Assembly: GCA_046598395.1 (NCBI GenBank)
Contig: JBKJIQ010000027.1
Location: 1 to 64,000, forward strand
Direction of reading: 5' to 3'
From: JAENVU01 sp046598395
GTDB lineage: Bacteria; Actinomycetota; Acidimicrobiia; IMCC26256; JAENVU01
Length of the DNA stretch: 64,000 nt
Shown here: positions 33,508 through 43,238 of the stretch, piece after piece
How positions within the stretch are numbered: position 1 is the first letter of the stretch
Layout of the letters: each line of letters begins with the position of its first letter
Translations under genes and position numbers: made by a program
Notes under the pieces: generated by a model
Database searches by the model: none
What the model was told of the DNA's origin: nothing
Seen by the model: only the letters and a program-made list of their open reading frames with translations

Positions 33508-33632
33508 TGAGGGCTGAGACTGCCAGATAATGGAAATAGGGGCTGACCTGCTAGTCTCCGGCCCGGCCGGAATCTCGGTCGACCCCGTTTCCGGCGCTCT
33601 GACCACGAGATCACAGGCGCCTCCTGAGGCTG

Positions 33633-34136
33633 ATGTCCGCGCTCCGATGCAACGTGTCTGACCTGCTGCATCGCCCGGCCGCGCGCCGAGCGGTTCGCAT
33701 GGAAATCCCTGGGCTTGAGCTCGGTGGGGCGGTTTCGGCGCGCCTGGCGGCAACGCCACTCATCGTCGACCTGATGCTCGAACATGTGCCGGATGGGCTC
33801 GTGACCCACGGCCGCATCACCGCGGAATACGAAAGCGAATGCAGCCGCTGTCTTCAGCCGGTGAAGGACACACTCACCGTGCGGGTTTCCGAGCTCTTTG
33901 AGAAGGCGCCGATCGAGGGCGAGACCTATCCCCTCGAAGGCGAAGAGATCGATCTCGAGCTTCCGATCCGCGATGCGCTGCTGCTGAATCTGCCGGGGGC
34001 ACCACTGTGTCGGGCGGACTGCGCGGGTCTGTGTTCGATCTGTGGGATCGATCGCAACTCCGCCACCTGCGAGTGCGACCACCATCCGCCCGACCCCCGG
34101 TGGGACGCGCTCACCGCCCTGACCTTCGAAACCTGA
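33633..34136 (+). CDS. DUF177/YceD-family protein
   Basis: The 167-residue protein belongs to the DUF177 family encoded just before rpmF in most bacteria, which is linked to 23S rRNA accumulation. CSRCLQPV and CRADCAGLCSICGIDRNSATCEC carry a cysteine pattern suited to zinc. LELPIRDALLLNLP is the conserved family helix. The ATG at 33633 has GAGG just upstream; a TAGTCT at 33552-33557 could be a -10. rpmF follows 45 bases later. Confidence 0.85.
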   Translation: MSALRCNVSDLLHRPAARRAVRMEIPGLELGGAVSARLAATPLIVDLMLEHVPDGLVTHGRITAEYESECSRCLQPVKDTLTVRVSELFEKAPIEGETYPLEGEEIDLELPIRDALLLNLPGAPLCRADCAGLCSICGIDRNSATCECDHHPPDPRWDALTALTFET

Positions 34137-34181
34137 TCTTCGACCAACCGACCTTCGACACTAGAAACCAGAGGAGCCCCC

Positions 34182-34361
34182 ATGGCCGTTCCCAAGCGAA
34201 AGACCCCACGCTCGAAGACCCGTCAGCGTCGGGCTTCGAGCTGGAGAATTGCAACACCCGCGCGTTCGCTCTGCCCCGCGTGTGACGCGGTGAAGCTGCC
34301 CCACACCGTGTGTGGAAACTGCGGCACATACCGCGGCCGTCAGGTGCTCGAAGCGAAGTGA
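34182..34361 (+). CDS. rpmF: 50S ribosomal protein L32
   Basis: The 59-residue protein begins MAVPKRKTPRSKTRQRRASS, the L32 start, and has four cysteines in CPAC and CGNC that bind zinc. GAGGAGC at 34171-34177 is a good ribosome binding site. The position between DUF177 and plsX is conserved across bacteria. The plsX GTG overlaps its stop (GTGA). Confidence 0.95.
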   Translation: MAVPKRKTPRSKTRQRRASSWRIATPARSLCPACDAVKLPHTVCGNCGTYRGRQVLEAK

Positions 34362-35440
34362 CCTCGAGCGAGGATCGCCCCGGGGTCACTGAACCCGAAG
34401 AGATGACCGTCGCGATTGACGCGATGGGCGGCGATCACGCGCCACAAGCGATTGTCGACGGTGGCTGCCAGGCAGCTGCGGCGATTGGATGTCACATCGT
34501 CTTGGTCGGTGACGACGCGGCGATTCGCGATGCGTTACCCGACGGCGTCCTTCCCGAGCGAGTCTCGATTCAGTCCACATCGCAGGTGATCGCGATGCAC
34601 GAGGAACCGGGCGCCGCGGTGCGTAAGAAGAAGGACTCCTCGGTGGTTCGGGCCGCGGAGGCAGTGCGCGACGGTCGGGCCCACGCGATGGTGGGTGCCG
34701 GGAACACCGGGGCCACCATGGCTGCTGCGCTGCTGCGCTTCGGCCGTATTCGCGGTGCTGCGCGACCCGCGATCGGGATACCGATTCCCGTCCCATTCGG
34801 TCGTCCCCACTTGTTGGTCGACGGTGGGGCCACGGTCGACTGTTCTGCCGATTGGCTCGTGCAGTTCGCGCTCATGGGGCGTGCCTACGCCCGGCTTCGT
34901 CTCGGGGTGGACGAGCCCACGGTGGGGCTGCTCTCGAATGGCGAGGAGCCAGGGAAAGGCGACGACCTCCGCAAGCAGACCTACGCCTTGCTCGACGGCG
35001 AGCCGTGGTTCGTGGGCAACGTGGAGGGCCGCGAACTCATGTCGGGTCACCCCGATGTGATCGTTACCGACGGCTTCACCGGCAACGTCGCGCTCAAGAC
35101 GATGGAAGGCGCGCTCAAGGCCGCCGCGGGGTTGGTCTTCACCACGCTGGGGGCCACGCCGGAGGCCAAGGCCGCGGCTGATGTGGTGGCTCCGCTCCTC
35201 CTGCAAGGGGTCACCGATTATCTCGACCCCGACACCGTGGGTGGTGCCGCGCTCCTCGGTGTGGATGGCGTGTGCGTGATCTCCCACGGTTCATCGAGCG
35301 CGCGGGCGATCGTGAACGCGGTCCAGCTCGCCGTCGACTGTGTGGCCGGCGGATTCGTCGACCGGATGCATGCCGCCATTGTTCAAGAAGACGTCGCCCG
35401 TACCACCCCTGTTGTCTCGGAGGATGCGCATGCCAGCTGA
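34358..35440 (+). CDS. plsX: Phosphate acyltransferase PlsX
   Basis: The 360-residue enzyme turns acyl-ACP and phosphate into acyl-phosphate for phospholipid synthesis. VAIDAMGGDHAPQAIVDG at the start, MVGAGNTGATMAAAL, VGNVEGRELMSGHPDVIVTDGFTGNV and GVCVISHGSSSARAI are the family motifs. Two starts are possible: GTG at 34358, coupled to rpmF by GTGA, or ATG at 34403, closer to the family start. I chose 34358 but the difference is only 15 residues. The end overlaps acpP by 11 bases. Confidence 0.93.
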   Translation: MTSSEDRPGVTEPEEMTVAIDAMGGDHAPQAIVDGGCQAAAAIGCHIVLVGDDAAIRDALPDGVLPERVSIQSTSQVIAMHEEPGAAVRKKKDSSVVRAAEAVRDGRAHAMVGAGNTGATMAAALLRFGRIRGAARPAIGIPIPVPFGRPHLLVDGGATVDCSADWLVQFALMGRAYARLRLGVDEPTVGLLSNGEEPGKGDDLRKQTYALLDGEPWFVGNVEGRELMSGHPDVIVTDGFTGNVALKTMEGALKAAAGLVFTTLGATPEAKAAADVVAPLLLQGVTDYLDPDTVGGAALLGVDGVCVISHGSSSARAIVNAVQLAVDCVAGGFVDRMHAAIVQEDVARTTPVVSEDAHAS

Positions 35441-35732
35441 AACTCATTCCACCCACGATCCGATCGACGCGACCGAAGTGTTCGGCGTGGTTCGATCTCA
35501 TCTCAGCGAAATTCTCGAGATCGACGACGCCACGATCACCCTCGAATCGAAGTTCGCAGATGACCTCAACGCCGACTCCTTGGCCCTCATCGAGCTCGTG
35601 GAGGCACTCGAAGAAGATCTCGGAGAGCGCACGGTGGGGTTCACGATCGACGATGAAGACCTTGGCGATCTCGTGACGGTGCGTGACGCAGTGGACTATG
35701 TGGTCTCCCGCCTCGGAGGGACCGCGGCCTGA
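35430..35732 (+). CDS. acpP: Acyl carrier protein
   Basis: The 100-residue protein is a type II acyl carrier protein. LESKFADDLNADSLALIELVEALE contains the DSL motif, and S50 takes the phosphopantetheine arm. An N-terminal extension of about 15 residues (MPAETHSTHDPIDATE) is unusual. The ATG at 35430 has GGAGG six bases upstream; an ATG at 35424 is too close to it. plsX-acpP-rnc is a conserved run linking lipid and RNA processing genes. Confidence 0.92.
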   Translation: MPAETHSTHDPIDATEVFGVVRSHLSEILEIDDATITLESKFADDLNADSLALIELVEALEEDLGERTVGFTIDDEDLGDLVTVRDAVDYVVSRLGGTAA

Positions 35733-35747
35733 TCGCCGCTTCCACCG

Positions 35748-36515
35748 ATGCAGCCTGAAGACCGCGCCCGCTTCGAGTCGCTCCTGGGGTGGTCGTTCAT
35801 CGACGACGCGATACTCGAGCAGGCGTTGTCGCACCGTTCGTGGTGCGCGGAGCACCCGGAGGACAGCTCGAACGAACGGCTCGAGTTTCTCGGCGACGCG
35901 GTGCTCGGGGTAGTCGTCACCAATTTCATCTTTCGCACCTACCCCATGCACCAAGAGGGTGAGCTCGCCAAAGTGCGAGCATCGGTCGTAAACGCAGAGA
36001 CGCTGGCGGCGGTCGCCGCGGAGATTTCGCTCGGACCGTGTCTGCGCCTTGGGAAGGGTGAGGACGGTTCGGGCGGACGCGAGAAGCCATCGATCCTCTC
36101 CGACGCGATGGAGGCCGTGATCGCGGCGGTGTACCTCGACGGTGAGATGGACGCCGCGTGCATGGTGGTCATGGGGCTGCTCCACGATCGGATTGTGGAA
36201 GCCGCCACCGGCCCCGGGGGCGACGACTACAAAACGCGGTTGCAGGAACTCGCGGCGCAACGGTTTGATCGGTTGCCGCGATACCACGTACGCGATGAGG
36301 GTCCGGATCATGCGAAGCGGTTCTTCGCCACGGTAATCGTCAACGGTGAGGACCATGGTCGGGGCGAGGGTGGATCGAAGAAACAAGCAGAGCAAGCCGC
36401 GGCGCGAGCTGCGTGGGTGCTGTTGTCGGCCACGGATGCGGGCACAGTGAATGGATCAACACAGTCGCCGGTTTCGACCGGTTGCGGAGGGGTGCAGGAT
36501 GCCGGAACTCCCTGA
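35748..36515 (+). CDS. rnc: Ribonuclease III
   Basis: The 255-residue enzyme cuts double-stranded RNA, including rRNA precursors. The signature NERLEFLGDAVLG at about residues 42-54 holds the metal-binding acids, and DAMEAVIAAVYLD gives the second set. A dsRNA-binding domain follows (DYKTRLQELAAQRFDRLPRYHV...GGSKKQAEQAAARAAWVLL). A tail of about 30 residues extends past the usual end and overlaps mutM by 17 bases. Confidence 0.95.
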   Translation: MQPEDRARFESLLGWSFIDDAILEQALSHRSWCAEHPEDSSNERLEFLGDAVLGVVVTNFIFRTYPMHQEGELAKVRASVVNAETLAAVAAEISLGPCLRLGKGEDGSGGREKPSILSDAMEAVIAAVYLDGEMDAACMVVMGLLHDRIVEAATGPGGDDYKTRLQELAAQRFDRLPRYHVRDEGPDHAKRFFATVIVNGEDHGRGEGGSKKQAEQAAARAAWVLLSATDAGTVNGSTQSPVSTGCGGVQDAGTP

Positions 36516-37338
36516 AGTCGAGGTGATACGCCGCGACTTGGACAAGGAGATCGCAGGCAAGAAGGTGAAGTCGGTCGAGGTGACCGGCATGCGTTCAATT
36601 CGCCGGTACCGCCAGCGCAAGCCCTTCACCTCCGCGCTCGAAGGTCGCAAATTCACGGGCGTCGTGCGCCGAGGCAAGTACCTGCTCTGCAAGCTCGACG
36701 ACGGCGAAGTGCTGGTCATCCACCTCGGCATGTCGGGTCAGCTGCGCCGAGCGGCTGGCGCGAAGGAACCGCTTGAGAAGCACACCCACGTGGTGATCAC
36801 GTTCACCGTCGGAGGTCAACTGCGGTTTATCGATCCGCGTACCTTCGGTGAGATGTTCGTCACTCCGCTCGTGGGTATCGAGACCGAGGTCGAAGAACTT
36901 GGTCACCTTGGGATCGACCCGCTCGAATCCGCGATGAGCTGGGACTATTTCGGGGAGCTGTTGGCGCAGCGTCACGGCAAGCTCAAGCTCGTGCTGATGG
37001 ACCAGAAGTTCTTGGCCGGTATCGGCAACATCTACTCCGACGAGATCCTCCATCACGCGGGGCTGCGCTGGGATCACATGAGCGATGCGTTGCGGCCCGA
37101 AGAGGTGCGGCGCCTCTATCGGGCAGTGGTGGAGGTGCTCCAGGACGGCGTGAAGTACCGAGGTTCTTCACTCGCCGATGAGCAGTACGTGGACCTGTTC
37201 GGGCGCAAGGGCAGCTACCAGGACCACCATCAGGTCTATGCCCGCGAGGGGAAATCGTGCCTGCGGTGCCGTCGTGAAATTGTGCGGGAGAAGGTTGCGG
37301 GTCGCTCCACATTCTTCTGCCCGTTCTGCCAGGTGTGA
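36499..37338 (+). CDS. mutM: Formamidopyrimidine-DNA glycosylase
   Basis: The 279-residue enzyme removes oxidised purines such as 8-oxoguanine. After start cleavage the catalytic proline is first (PELPEVEVIRRDL), followed by the catalytic glutamates. RFIDPRTFGEMF and LMDQKFLAGIGNIYSDEILH are core motifs. The C-terminal zinc finger has CLRC and CPFC. The ATG at 36499 overlaps rnc; the order rnc-mutM-smc is conserved in actinobacteria. Confidence 0.95.
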   Translation: MPELPEVEVIRRDLDKEIAGKKVKSVEVTGMRSIRRYRQRKPFTSALEGRKFTGVVRRGKYLLCKLDDGEVLVIHLGMSGQLRRAAGAKEPLEKHTHVVITFTVGGQLRFIDPRTFGEMFVTPLVGIETEVEELGHLGIDPLESAMSWDYFGELLAQRHGKLKLVLMDQKFLAGIGNIYSDEILHHAGLRWDHMSDALRPEEVRRLYRAVVEVLQDGVKYRGSSLADEQYVDLFGRKGSYQDHHQVYAREGKSCLRCRREIVREKVAGRSTFFCPFCQV

Positions 37339-37423
37339 CCGGACTCAGAAACGTGGCGCCGGGTCCCTCGCGCGCCCGGCGCCCGTCGCTACGCTCGGGA
37401 ATCAGTCACAGAGGAGCTGCGGA

Positions 37424-40400
37424 GTGTTCCTGAAGTCGCTGACCCTGCGCGGGTTTAAGTCATTCGCGGACAAGACTGTCCTCGAGTTCGAACCCGGCGT
37501 CATGGTCGTTGTAGGCCCGAATGGGTCCGGAAAATCGAATTTGGTCGACGCCGTGGCGTGGGTCCTCGGCGCGCAAGGTCCTCGGACGCTGCGCGGCGGC
37601 AAGATGGACGATGTCATCTTTGCCGGGACGGTTGATCGTCCGGCGCTCGGCCGCGCCGAGGTCGCGCTCACAATCGACAACAGCTCTCACATGTTGCCGA
37701 TCGAGTTCTCTGAGGTCACGATCACGCGTACCTTGTTTCGCAACGGTGATTCCGAGTACGCAATCAACAGCGCACCGTGTCGGCTCCTCGACATTCAAGA
37801 ACTCCTTTCCGATAGTGGTATCGGGCGCCAGCAACACGTGATCGTGGGCCAAGGCCAGCTTGATGCGGTGTTGAACTCGCGCCCCGAAGATCGCCGTGCG
37901 GTCATCGAAGAAGCGGCCGGCGTGCTGAAGTTCCGCAAGCGCCGCGAAAAAGCCGAACGGCGTCTCGAATCGACCGAAGGCAACCTGGTTCGGCTCAACG
38001 ATTTGCTCCGCGAGGTGCGACGCGGGCTGGGGCCGCTCCAGAAGCAGGCCGACGCGGCCCGCCGTCACGATGGTGTGGTCGACGAGCTCGCCGCAATCAG
38101 GCTCCATCTCGCAGGTCGAGAACTCGCCGGATTGCAGGCCAAGACCACTCGCTTGCGCGAGGCCGCTCACGAACTCGCACGCGAAGAGGCCACGATTCAG
38201 GCGCGCTTGCGTGAGCTCGATGTTTCCGTGCTCGACGCGGAGCGAGCGCTCACCGATGTTGGGCAAGGCGACGTCGCCGACGCACTCGCACGGGTTGAAG
38301 CATTGCGGGAACGCTCCCGAGGCATGCGTGCGCTCGTGGAAGAACGCCGACGCGGCTTGGAGCGTGAACTCGCGGCCGCGGCCGATATCGGTGTGGTGGA
38401 GACCTTGGTTGCAGATGCCGGCGCGGTACGCGCCGAGCTCGATGCCCTCGAACCGCAGGCGGGTGCCCTCACGGAACAAGGCCTCGAAGTGGAAGCCGCG
38501 GAGCGAGCGCTCGCGCAGGAGCGGGCCGAACTCGGCGTGGCGGACGATGAGACCGATCCCGCATCGGAGACCGAAGCGGTCCGCCGTGAGATCACGGCCC
38601 GCCTCGACGGATTGGCACGGATCGACGCCGAGTTGGAACGCTTCGATCGGCGGGTGCGCGGGGTCGAGGCGCAGAAGACCCAGCTGGTATTCGACCTGAC
38701 CACTGCGGTGGAGCGCTTGGAGACTGCTGCGAGCACGCTTCCCACTGCGACCGAGGCCGCGGCAGCCACCACCCGCGCTCGGGCCGAGGCCGAAGCGCAT
38801 CATGCCGATGCGGAGACACGATGGCGGGAAGTGGAATCCAACGCGAGTCGTTGGCAGGCGCGCGCTGATGCGTTGGCCCAGGCGCTCGATGCCACGAGCG
38901 ACGCGGAGGCCGCGAGCGTGCTCGACGGCATGGTTGGGGTCGCCGGGGCGCTCGTGAACCACCTCGTGATCGAAGACGGAGCGGAGAAAGCAGTAGGCGC
39001 CGCGCTGGGCGACGCCATGGGATCGCTGATCGTCTCGGGTCGCGATGAAGCGCGTACCGCGGTGGAGCGCCTAGCGGTGGGTGACACCTCGGCCTGGCTC
39101 CTTGTCCTCGATGCCAATGACACTGCGGTCACCACGGGTGCGACCATCGCTCCTGCGGGATCCCGGCCGCTCGCGAGTTGTGTCCGCACGAGTCTCCCCG
39201 GGCTCCAAGCGACGCTCGCCCGCACGCTCGCGGGCGTGGTGCTGGCCGACGCCGACTGGCGCGCCGCAATGGACCTCGCGATTGAGAACCCCGACCTCAC
39301 GATCATGACCCGTTCCGGAGACCGCTTCGGTGGCGGTCGCGCCTGGCGGTTTGGTGGCGATCAGGCCGCGGGGGTGACGCGCGCTGCGCTCGACGAAGCC
39401 ATCGCGGCCGCGGAAATAGCGGTGGAAGCTCGGGACACGGCTCGGCGCGCAGTGGACGCGACCCGTGCTGCCATCGCGAGTGCGCGTGACGCCGAGCACC
39501 GTGCGGCCGAAGTGGAGCGCTCGGCTCGCAGCGCGCATGACCGCAGTCATGGTGATGTTGGGCGCCTGAGTACCGAACGCGATACCCGAGCGGAGGAAAT
39601 CGAGAGTGCGAGCGCGCAGCGGGTGGGGCTCTTGGACTCCGCCTCGACCGAGCGGGCGCGTCTGGCCGCGTTGGAGGCCCGGATCCCCGAACTGGAGGCG
39701 GCCGAGGCCGATGCTGCGCTCCGAGCCGAAGTGCGCGCCGTTACGTTGGCCGAACTCGTCGCCCGCGAGGTGGCGGTCGATGGGGTTCGACGGGCCTATG
39801 CCGTGCGGGTTGCGGCCTTGGATGAGCGACGGTCGATGCTCACCCGCCGGTTGGCCGAGGTTGAAGAACGGTTGGCCCGCGATCCTGAGGCGAAGGCCGA
39901 AGCCGAGCGATACCGAACGTCGTTGCTGATGAAGGGCAACGCGTACGAGGCCGTCGATCATCGGCTCGCCGACTTGGGTGGGCGCGTCGACGCGGTGCTC
40001 TCGTCGTTGCGCGAGCAACGACGGCTCGAATCCGAGCGGGCGAGTGCCGCTGGTGGTCGACTCGAGCAACTGCGCGGTCAGCGCAAGAGTCAGGAGCACG
40101 AACTGGCCGGAGTACGCGAACGCCAGCAGCGCCGCGAGGTCGAAGAGGCAGAGAACCGGATGCGGCTCGAAGCGGCCGTCGAACGGATCCGTGCGGATTT
40201 CGATTGCGAACCAGGCCTCGCGATCGATGCGGGCGCCCCCGAAGTTCCGGAGGGCACCACGCTCGCCGGGCGGGCCCGTGACCTCGATCGCGATTTGCGG
40301 GTGATGGGGCCGATCAACCCCCTTGCACTGGAGGAGTACGAAGCGCTGCAGGAACGGCATGACTTCCTCGTGGCCCAGTTAGACGACGTGAAGAACAGTC

Positions 40401-40915
40401 GCCGAGAACTCATGCGCGTGATCAAGGCGGTGGATATCGAGATCGTCACCGTGTTCGAAAGTGCGTTCAACGACGTCCAAGAAAACTTCGGACAGCTGTT
40501 CACGACGCTGTTCCCGGGAGGTTCGGGTCGCGTGTTCCTGACCGATCCCGACGACTTGCTGAACACTGGGATCGAGATGGAAGCGCGCCCGTCCGGCAAG
40601 AACACGAAGCGGTTGTCGCTGCTGTCCGGTGGCGAGCGCTCGCTCACCGCGATGGCGTTCCTCTTTGCGGTGTTCCGGTCGCGGCCGTCGCCGTTTTACT
40701 TGCTCGACGAGGTTGAGGCCGCGCTCGACGACGTGAACCTTCACCGGTTCCTCGACCTGGTCCACGAGTTCCGCAATGAGGCGCAGCTGGTCATTGTCTC
40801 GCACCAGAAACGCACGATGGAGGCCGGCGATTGCCTGTATGGCGTATCGATGGCTCCGGGTGGCTCAACCAAGGTTGTGAGTCAGCGCATGCGTGGCGAG
40901 ATCGTGCTCACCTGA
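37424..40915 (+). CDS. smc: Chromosome segregation protein SMC
   Basis: The 1163-residue ATPase compacts and separates chromosomes. Walker A GPNGSGKSNLVDAVAWVLG is at about residue 33, and long coiled coils surround a hinge in the middle (roughly residues 500-640, with GVAGALVNHLVIEDGAEKAV and AAALGDAMGSLIVS-like sequence). The C-terminus has the ABC signature LSLLSGGERSLTAMAFLFA and Walker B FYLLDEVEAALDDVN. The GTG start at 37424 follows GAGGAG by seven bases. ScpA and ScpB are not in the window. Confidence 0.95.
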   Translation: MFLKSLTLRGFKSFADKTVLEFEPGVMVVVGPNGSGKSNLVDAVAWVLGAQGPRTLRGGKMDDVIFAGTVDRPALGRAEVALTIDNSSHMLPIEFSEVTITRTLFRNGDSEYAINSAPCRLLDIQELLSDSGIGRQQHVIVGQGQLDAVLNSRPEDRRAVIEEAAGVLKFRKRREKAERRLESTEGNLVRLNDLLREVRRGLGPLQKQADAARRHDGVVDELAAIRLHLAGRELAGLQAKTTRLREAAHELAREEATIQARLRELDVSVLDAERALTDVGQGDVADALARVEALRERSRGMRALVEERRRGLERELAAAADIGVVETLVADAGAVRAELDALEPQAGALTEQGLEVEAAERALAQERAELGVADDETDPASETEAVRREITARLDGLARIDAELERFDRRVRGVEAQKTQLVFDLTTAVERLETAASTLPTATEAAAATTRARAEAEAHHADAETRWREVESNASRWQARADALAQALDATSDAEAASVLDGMVGVAGALVNHLVIEDGAEKAVGAALGDAMGSLIVSGRDEARTAVERLAVGDTSAWLLVLDANDTAVTTGATIAPAGSRPLASCVRTSLPGLQATLARTLAGVVLADADWRAAMDLAIENPDLTIMTRSGDRFGGGRAWRFGGDQAAGVTRAALDEAIAAAEIAVEARDTARRAVDATRAAIASARDAEHRAAEVERSARSAHDRSHGDVGRLSTERDTRAEEIESASAQRVGLLDSASTERARLAALEARIPELEAAEADAALRAEVRAVTLAELVAREVAVDGVRRAYAVRVAALDERRSMLTRRLAEVEERLARDPEAKAEAERYRTSLLMKGNAYEAVDHRLADLGGRVDAVLSSLREQRRLESERASAAGGRLEQLRGQRKSQEHELAGVRERQQRREVEEAENRMRLEAAVERIRADFDCEPGLAIDAGAPEVPEGTTLAGRARDLDRDLRVMGPINPLALEEYEALQERHDFLVAQLDDVKNSRRELMRVIKAVDIEIVTVFESAFNDVQENFGQLFTTLFPGGSGRVFLTDPDDLLNTGIEMEARPSGKNTKRLSLLSGGERSLTAMAFLFAVFRSRPSPFYLLDEVEAALDDVNLHRFLDLVHEFRNEAQLVIVSHQKRTMEAGDCLYGVSMAPGGSTKVVSQRMRGEIVLT

Positions 40916-40922
40916 GCTGGTC

Positions 40923-41903
40923 ATGATTCCTCTCGCGGCGGCCGGCGCGGACGAAGTCGAACTCGTCAACGCGTGCGGTCCAGCCGGCACGCAGGCGTGG
41001 TTGTGCTCCACCGTGCACGACATCACCGGGAGCGCTCGCGCGGCGCAGGTGGCCGACGACCTGTCCAAACCCTTCCGCATCCTGATGATCTTGGTCATCT
41101 CGTATCTCGTGGTGCGGGTGGCGCGCCTGCTGATCCGACGCGTGGTGCGCCGCCTCTCCCAGGATGGCGCGACCGAGCGGTTCGACAAGTTCCGGCGCCG
41201 CAGCGGCGTCGCGCTGTTGGATACCGGTCCGGTGCCCACCGTTCGGCGTGCGCTGCGGGCGGAGACCATTGGTGCAGTGCTGCGCAGCCTCGTGGCCGCA
41301 CTGATCTGGGCAACGGCGTTCGTCATGATTCTCGACACGCTGAACGTGAATCTTGCCGCGATCGGGATCGGTGCCAGCATCATCGGTGTCGCGGTGGGCT
41401 TCGGTTCCCAATCGCTCGTACGCGACTTCATCGCTGGACTCTTCATGTTGGTCGAGGACCAATACGGAGTGGGAGATGTGATCGACACCGGTGTCGCCAC
41501 GGGCACGGTCGAGGGTGTGAGTTTGCGCACGACCCGCCTGCGCGACATCGAAGGTGTGGTGTGGCATGTTCCGAACGGTGAGATTCGTCGAGTGGGCAAC
41601 AAGAGCCAGCAGTGGGCCCGAGCGTTGCTCGACATCGCCATCGCCTATGACTCCGATCTCACCGTGGCCCAGGAAGCGATCGCGGGCGCGGCTAAGTCGC
41701 TGAGCGCCGATCCGGTGTTTGGGCCGCTTGTGGTCGATGAGCCCGAGATGTTGGGTGTGGAACAGATCACCAACGACCAGGTGCTGATCCGGCTCGGAGT
41801 GAAGACGAAGCCGTTGGAACAGTGGAAGGTGGCACGCGAGTTGCGCGCCCGGGTGAAGGCGGCGCTCGACGCTGCAGGGGTCCGCCCCGGCGGCGCAGCG
41901 TGA
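40923..41903 (+). CDS. Small-conductance mechanosensitive channel (MscS family)
   Basis: The 326-residue membrane protein has a hydrophobic segment at residues 47-70 (FRILMILVISYLVVRVARLL), then the MscS core. The pore helix shows the Gly/Ala pattern LAAIGIGASIIGVAVGFGSQSLVRDFIAGLFMLVEDQ. The beta domain (VGDVIDTGVATGTVEGVSLRTTRLRD...VWHVPNGEI) follows. Such channels release solutes after hypo-osmotic shock. The gene starts eight bases after smc and before ftsY, so it may be co-transcribed with smc. Confidence 0.9.
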   Translation: MIPLAAAGADEVELVNACGPAGTQAWLCSTVHDITGSARAAQVADDLSKPFRILMILVISYLVVRVARLLIRRVVRRLSQDGATERFDKFRRRSGVALLDTGPVPTVRRALRAETIGAVLRSLVAALIWATAFVMILDTLNVNLAAIGIGASIIGVAVGFGSQSLVRDFIAGLFMLVEDQYGVGDVIDTGVATGTVEGVSLRTTRLRDIEGVVWHVPNGEIRRVGNKSQQWARALLDIAIAYDSDLTVAQEAIAGAAKSLSADPVFGPLVVDEPEMLGVEQITNDQVLIRLGVKTKPLEQWKVARELRARVKAALDAAGVRPGGAA

Positions 41904-42017
41904 TCACCGACCGGCCGGAGGGGTCGCCGCCCCACGGGACCTGACATCAAACGCCGGGCGCGGCCTCGGTCCGGTCGCGGTTGCCCCGGAGTCCGATGGC
42001 GTAGCGCGTCGCACCGT

Positions 42018-42023
42018 TAGCAT
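42018..42023 (+). promoter_or_regulatory. Candidate -10 box for ftsY
   Basis: TAGCAT nine bases before the ATG at 42033, consistent with a leaderless or near-leaderless transcript. Confidence 0.4.
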
Positions 42024-42032
42024 CGCTCGCCG

Positions 42033-43187
42033 ATGGATCCCCTCGTACTGATTCTGATCTTCGCCCTTGCGATCTTCCTCGCGGTGGGCGGCGTGTACCT
42101 GTCCCGACGGTCCGCCCGCCAGGCACCGCCTACGAAGCCGCCCTCTACGAAGCCGGCCAGTCGTCCGCCGCGACGACCGGTTCCCCCAACCGCGGGAACG
42201 ACGGTCCTCGAGCCGCCCGATACCGAAACCCCCGATACCGAAACTGCGGTCGAGCAGCGGCCGGAGGAAGCACCCGAGAAACCCGAGCGGGTCAAGCCGC
42301 GGCTGCGGGACCGGTTAGGGAAGACCCGCGCCGCGTTTGCCGGCGCGTTTTCGGGGATCACGGGGCGCGGCACCGTCGACGATGAAACCTGGGATGAGCT
42401 CGAGGAAGCGTTGATCCTCGCGGATGTGGGGGTGCCCACCAGCACGAAAGTCATCGACGCGGTGCGGGAACAGGCGTTGACCGAGAAGGCCACCGATCCT
42501 GAGCGCGTGATCGAGCTGTTGCGGGAGGAGTTGGTTGCCCTGCTCGACGGTCCGGATCGCGAGCTCCATCTCGGTGCGCCGGCGCCGAGTGTGTGGATGT
42601 TCGTGGGGGTCAACGGGGTGGGAAAGACCACCACCATCGCCAAGCTGGCGCAGCGCGAGGTGGAGGCCGGGCGCCGGGTCGTGTTGGCCGCCGCCGATAC
42701 ATTCCGCGCCGCCGCGGCCGAACAACTTGCGCACTGGGCGCAGCGAACCGGGGCCGAGATCGTGCGGGGTCAAGACGGCGCCGATCCGGGATCGATCGTG
42801 TTCGACGCGATGAGCGCGGCGTCGACGCGCGGGGCCGATCTCGTTCTCGTGGACACGGCGGGTCGGCTGCATACGAAGGTCAATCTGATGGAGGAGTTGA
42901 AGAAACTCCGGCGCATCGTGGACAAGACCGAAGGCGCGCTGCGCGAAGTGCTCCTCGTGATCGACGCGTCCACCGGTCAAAACGGGTTGACCCAGGCGCG
43001 TCAGTTCGCAGAGGCGGTTGATGTGACGGGGGTGGTGCTCACGAAGCTCGATGGCACTGCGAAAGGCGGGATCGTGCTCGCCATCCAAAGTGAGCTCGGG
43101 ATCCCCGTGAAGGTGGTGGGCGTGGGCGAGACCGCGGATGACCTCATTGCCTTCGACCCCGCAGAGTTCATCGCCGCGCTGTTCTAA
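42033..43187 (+). CDS. ftsY: Signal recognition particle receptor FtsY
   Basis: The 384-residue GTPase docks SRP-ribosome complexes at the membrane. The N-terminus is a membrane helix (VLILIFALAIFLAVGGVYL), followed by a Pro/Glu-rich linker (residues 28-90) and the NG domain. GVNGVGKTTTIAKLAQ is the P-loop, LVDTAGRLHTKVNLMEEL the G3 region and TKLDGTAKGG the G4 region. Its partner ffh follows 51 bases later. Confidence 0.95.
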   Translation: MDPLVLILIFALAIFLAVGGVYLSRRSARQAPPTKPPSTKPASRPPRRPVPPTAGTTVLEPPDTETPDTETAVEQRPEEAPEKPERVKPRLRDRLGKTRAAFAGAFSGITGRGTVDDETWDELEEALILADVGVPTSTKVIDAVREQALTEKATDPERVIELLREELVALLDGPDRELHLGAPAPSVWMFVGVNGVGKTTTIAKLAQREVEAGRRVVLAAADTFRAAAAEQLAHWAQRTGAEIVRGQDGADPGSIVFDAMSAASTRGADLVLVDTAGRLHTKVNLMEELKKLRRIVDKTEGALREVLLVIDASTGQNGLTQARQFAEAVDVTGVVLTKLDGTAKGGIVLAIQSELGIPVKVVGVGETADDLIAFDPAEFIAALF

Positions 43188-43223
43188 TCGATCGCCTGGT
43201 CCGGGGTTTCGCGGGCGACTTCC

Positions 43224-43229
43224 TATACT
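43224..43229 (+). promoter_or_regulatory. Candidate -10 box for ffh
   Basis: TATACT nine bases before the ATG at 43239. It is one of the best matches to TATAAT in the window. Confidence 0.5.
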
Positions 43230-43238
43230 CGCCGGGCC

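Noticed and set aside
32598..34085. A 495-residue minus-strand frame across coaD, the SepIVA-like gene and the 72-base repeats
   Set aside because: It runs antisense to three well-supported genes. The repeated peptide in it comes only from the DNA repeat.
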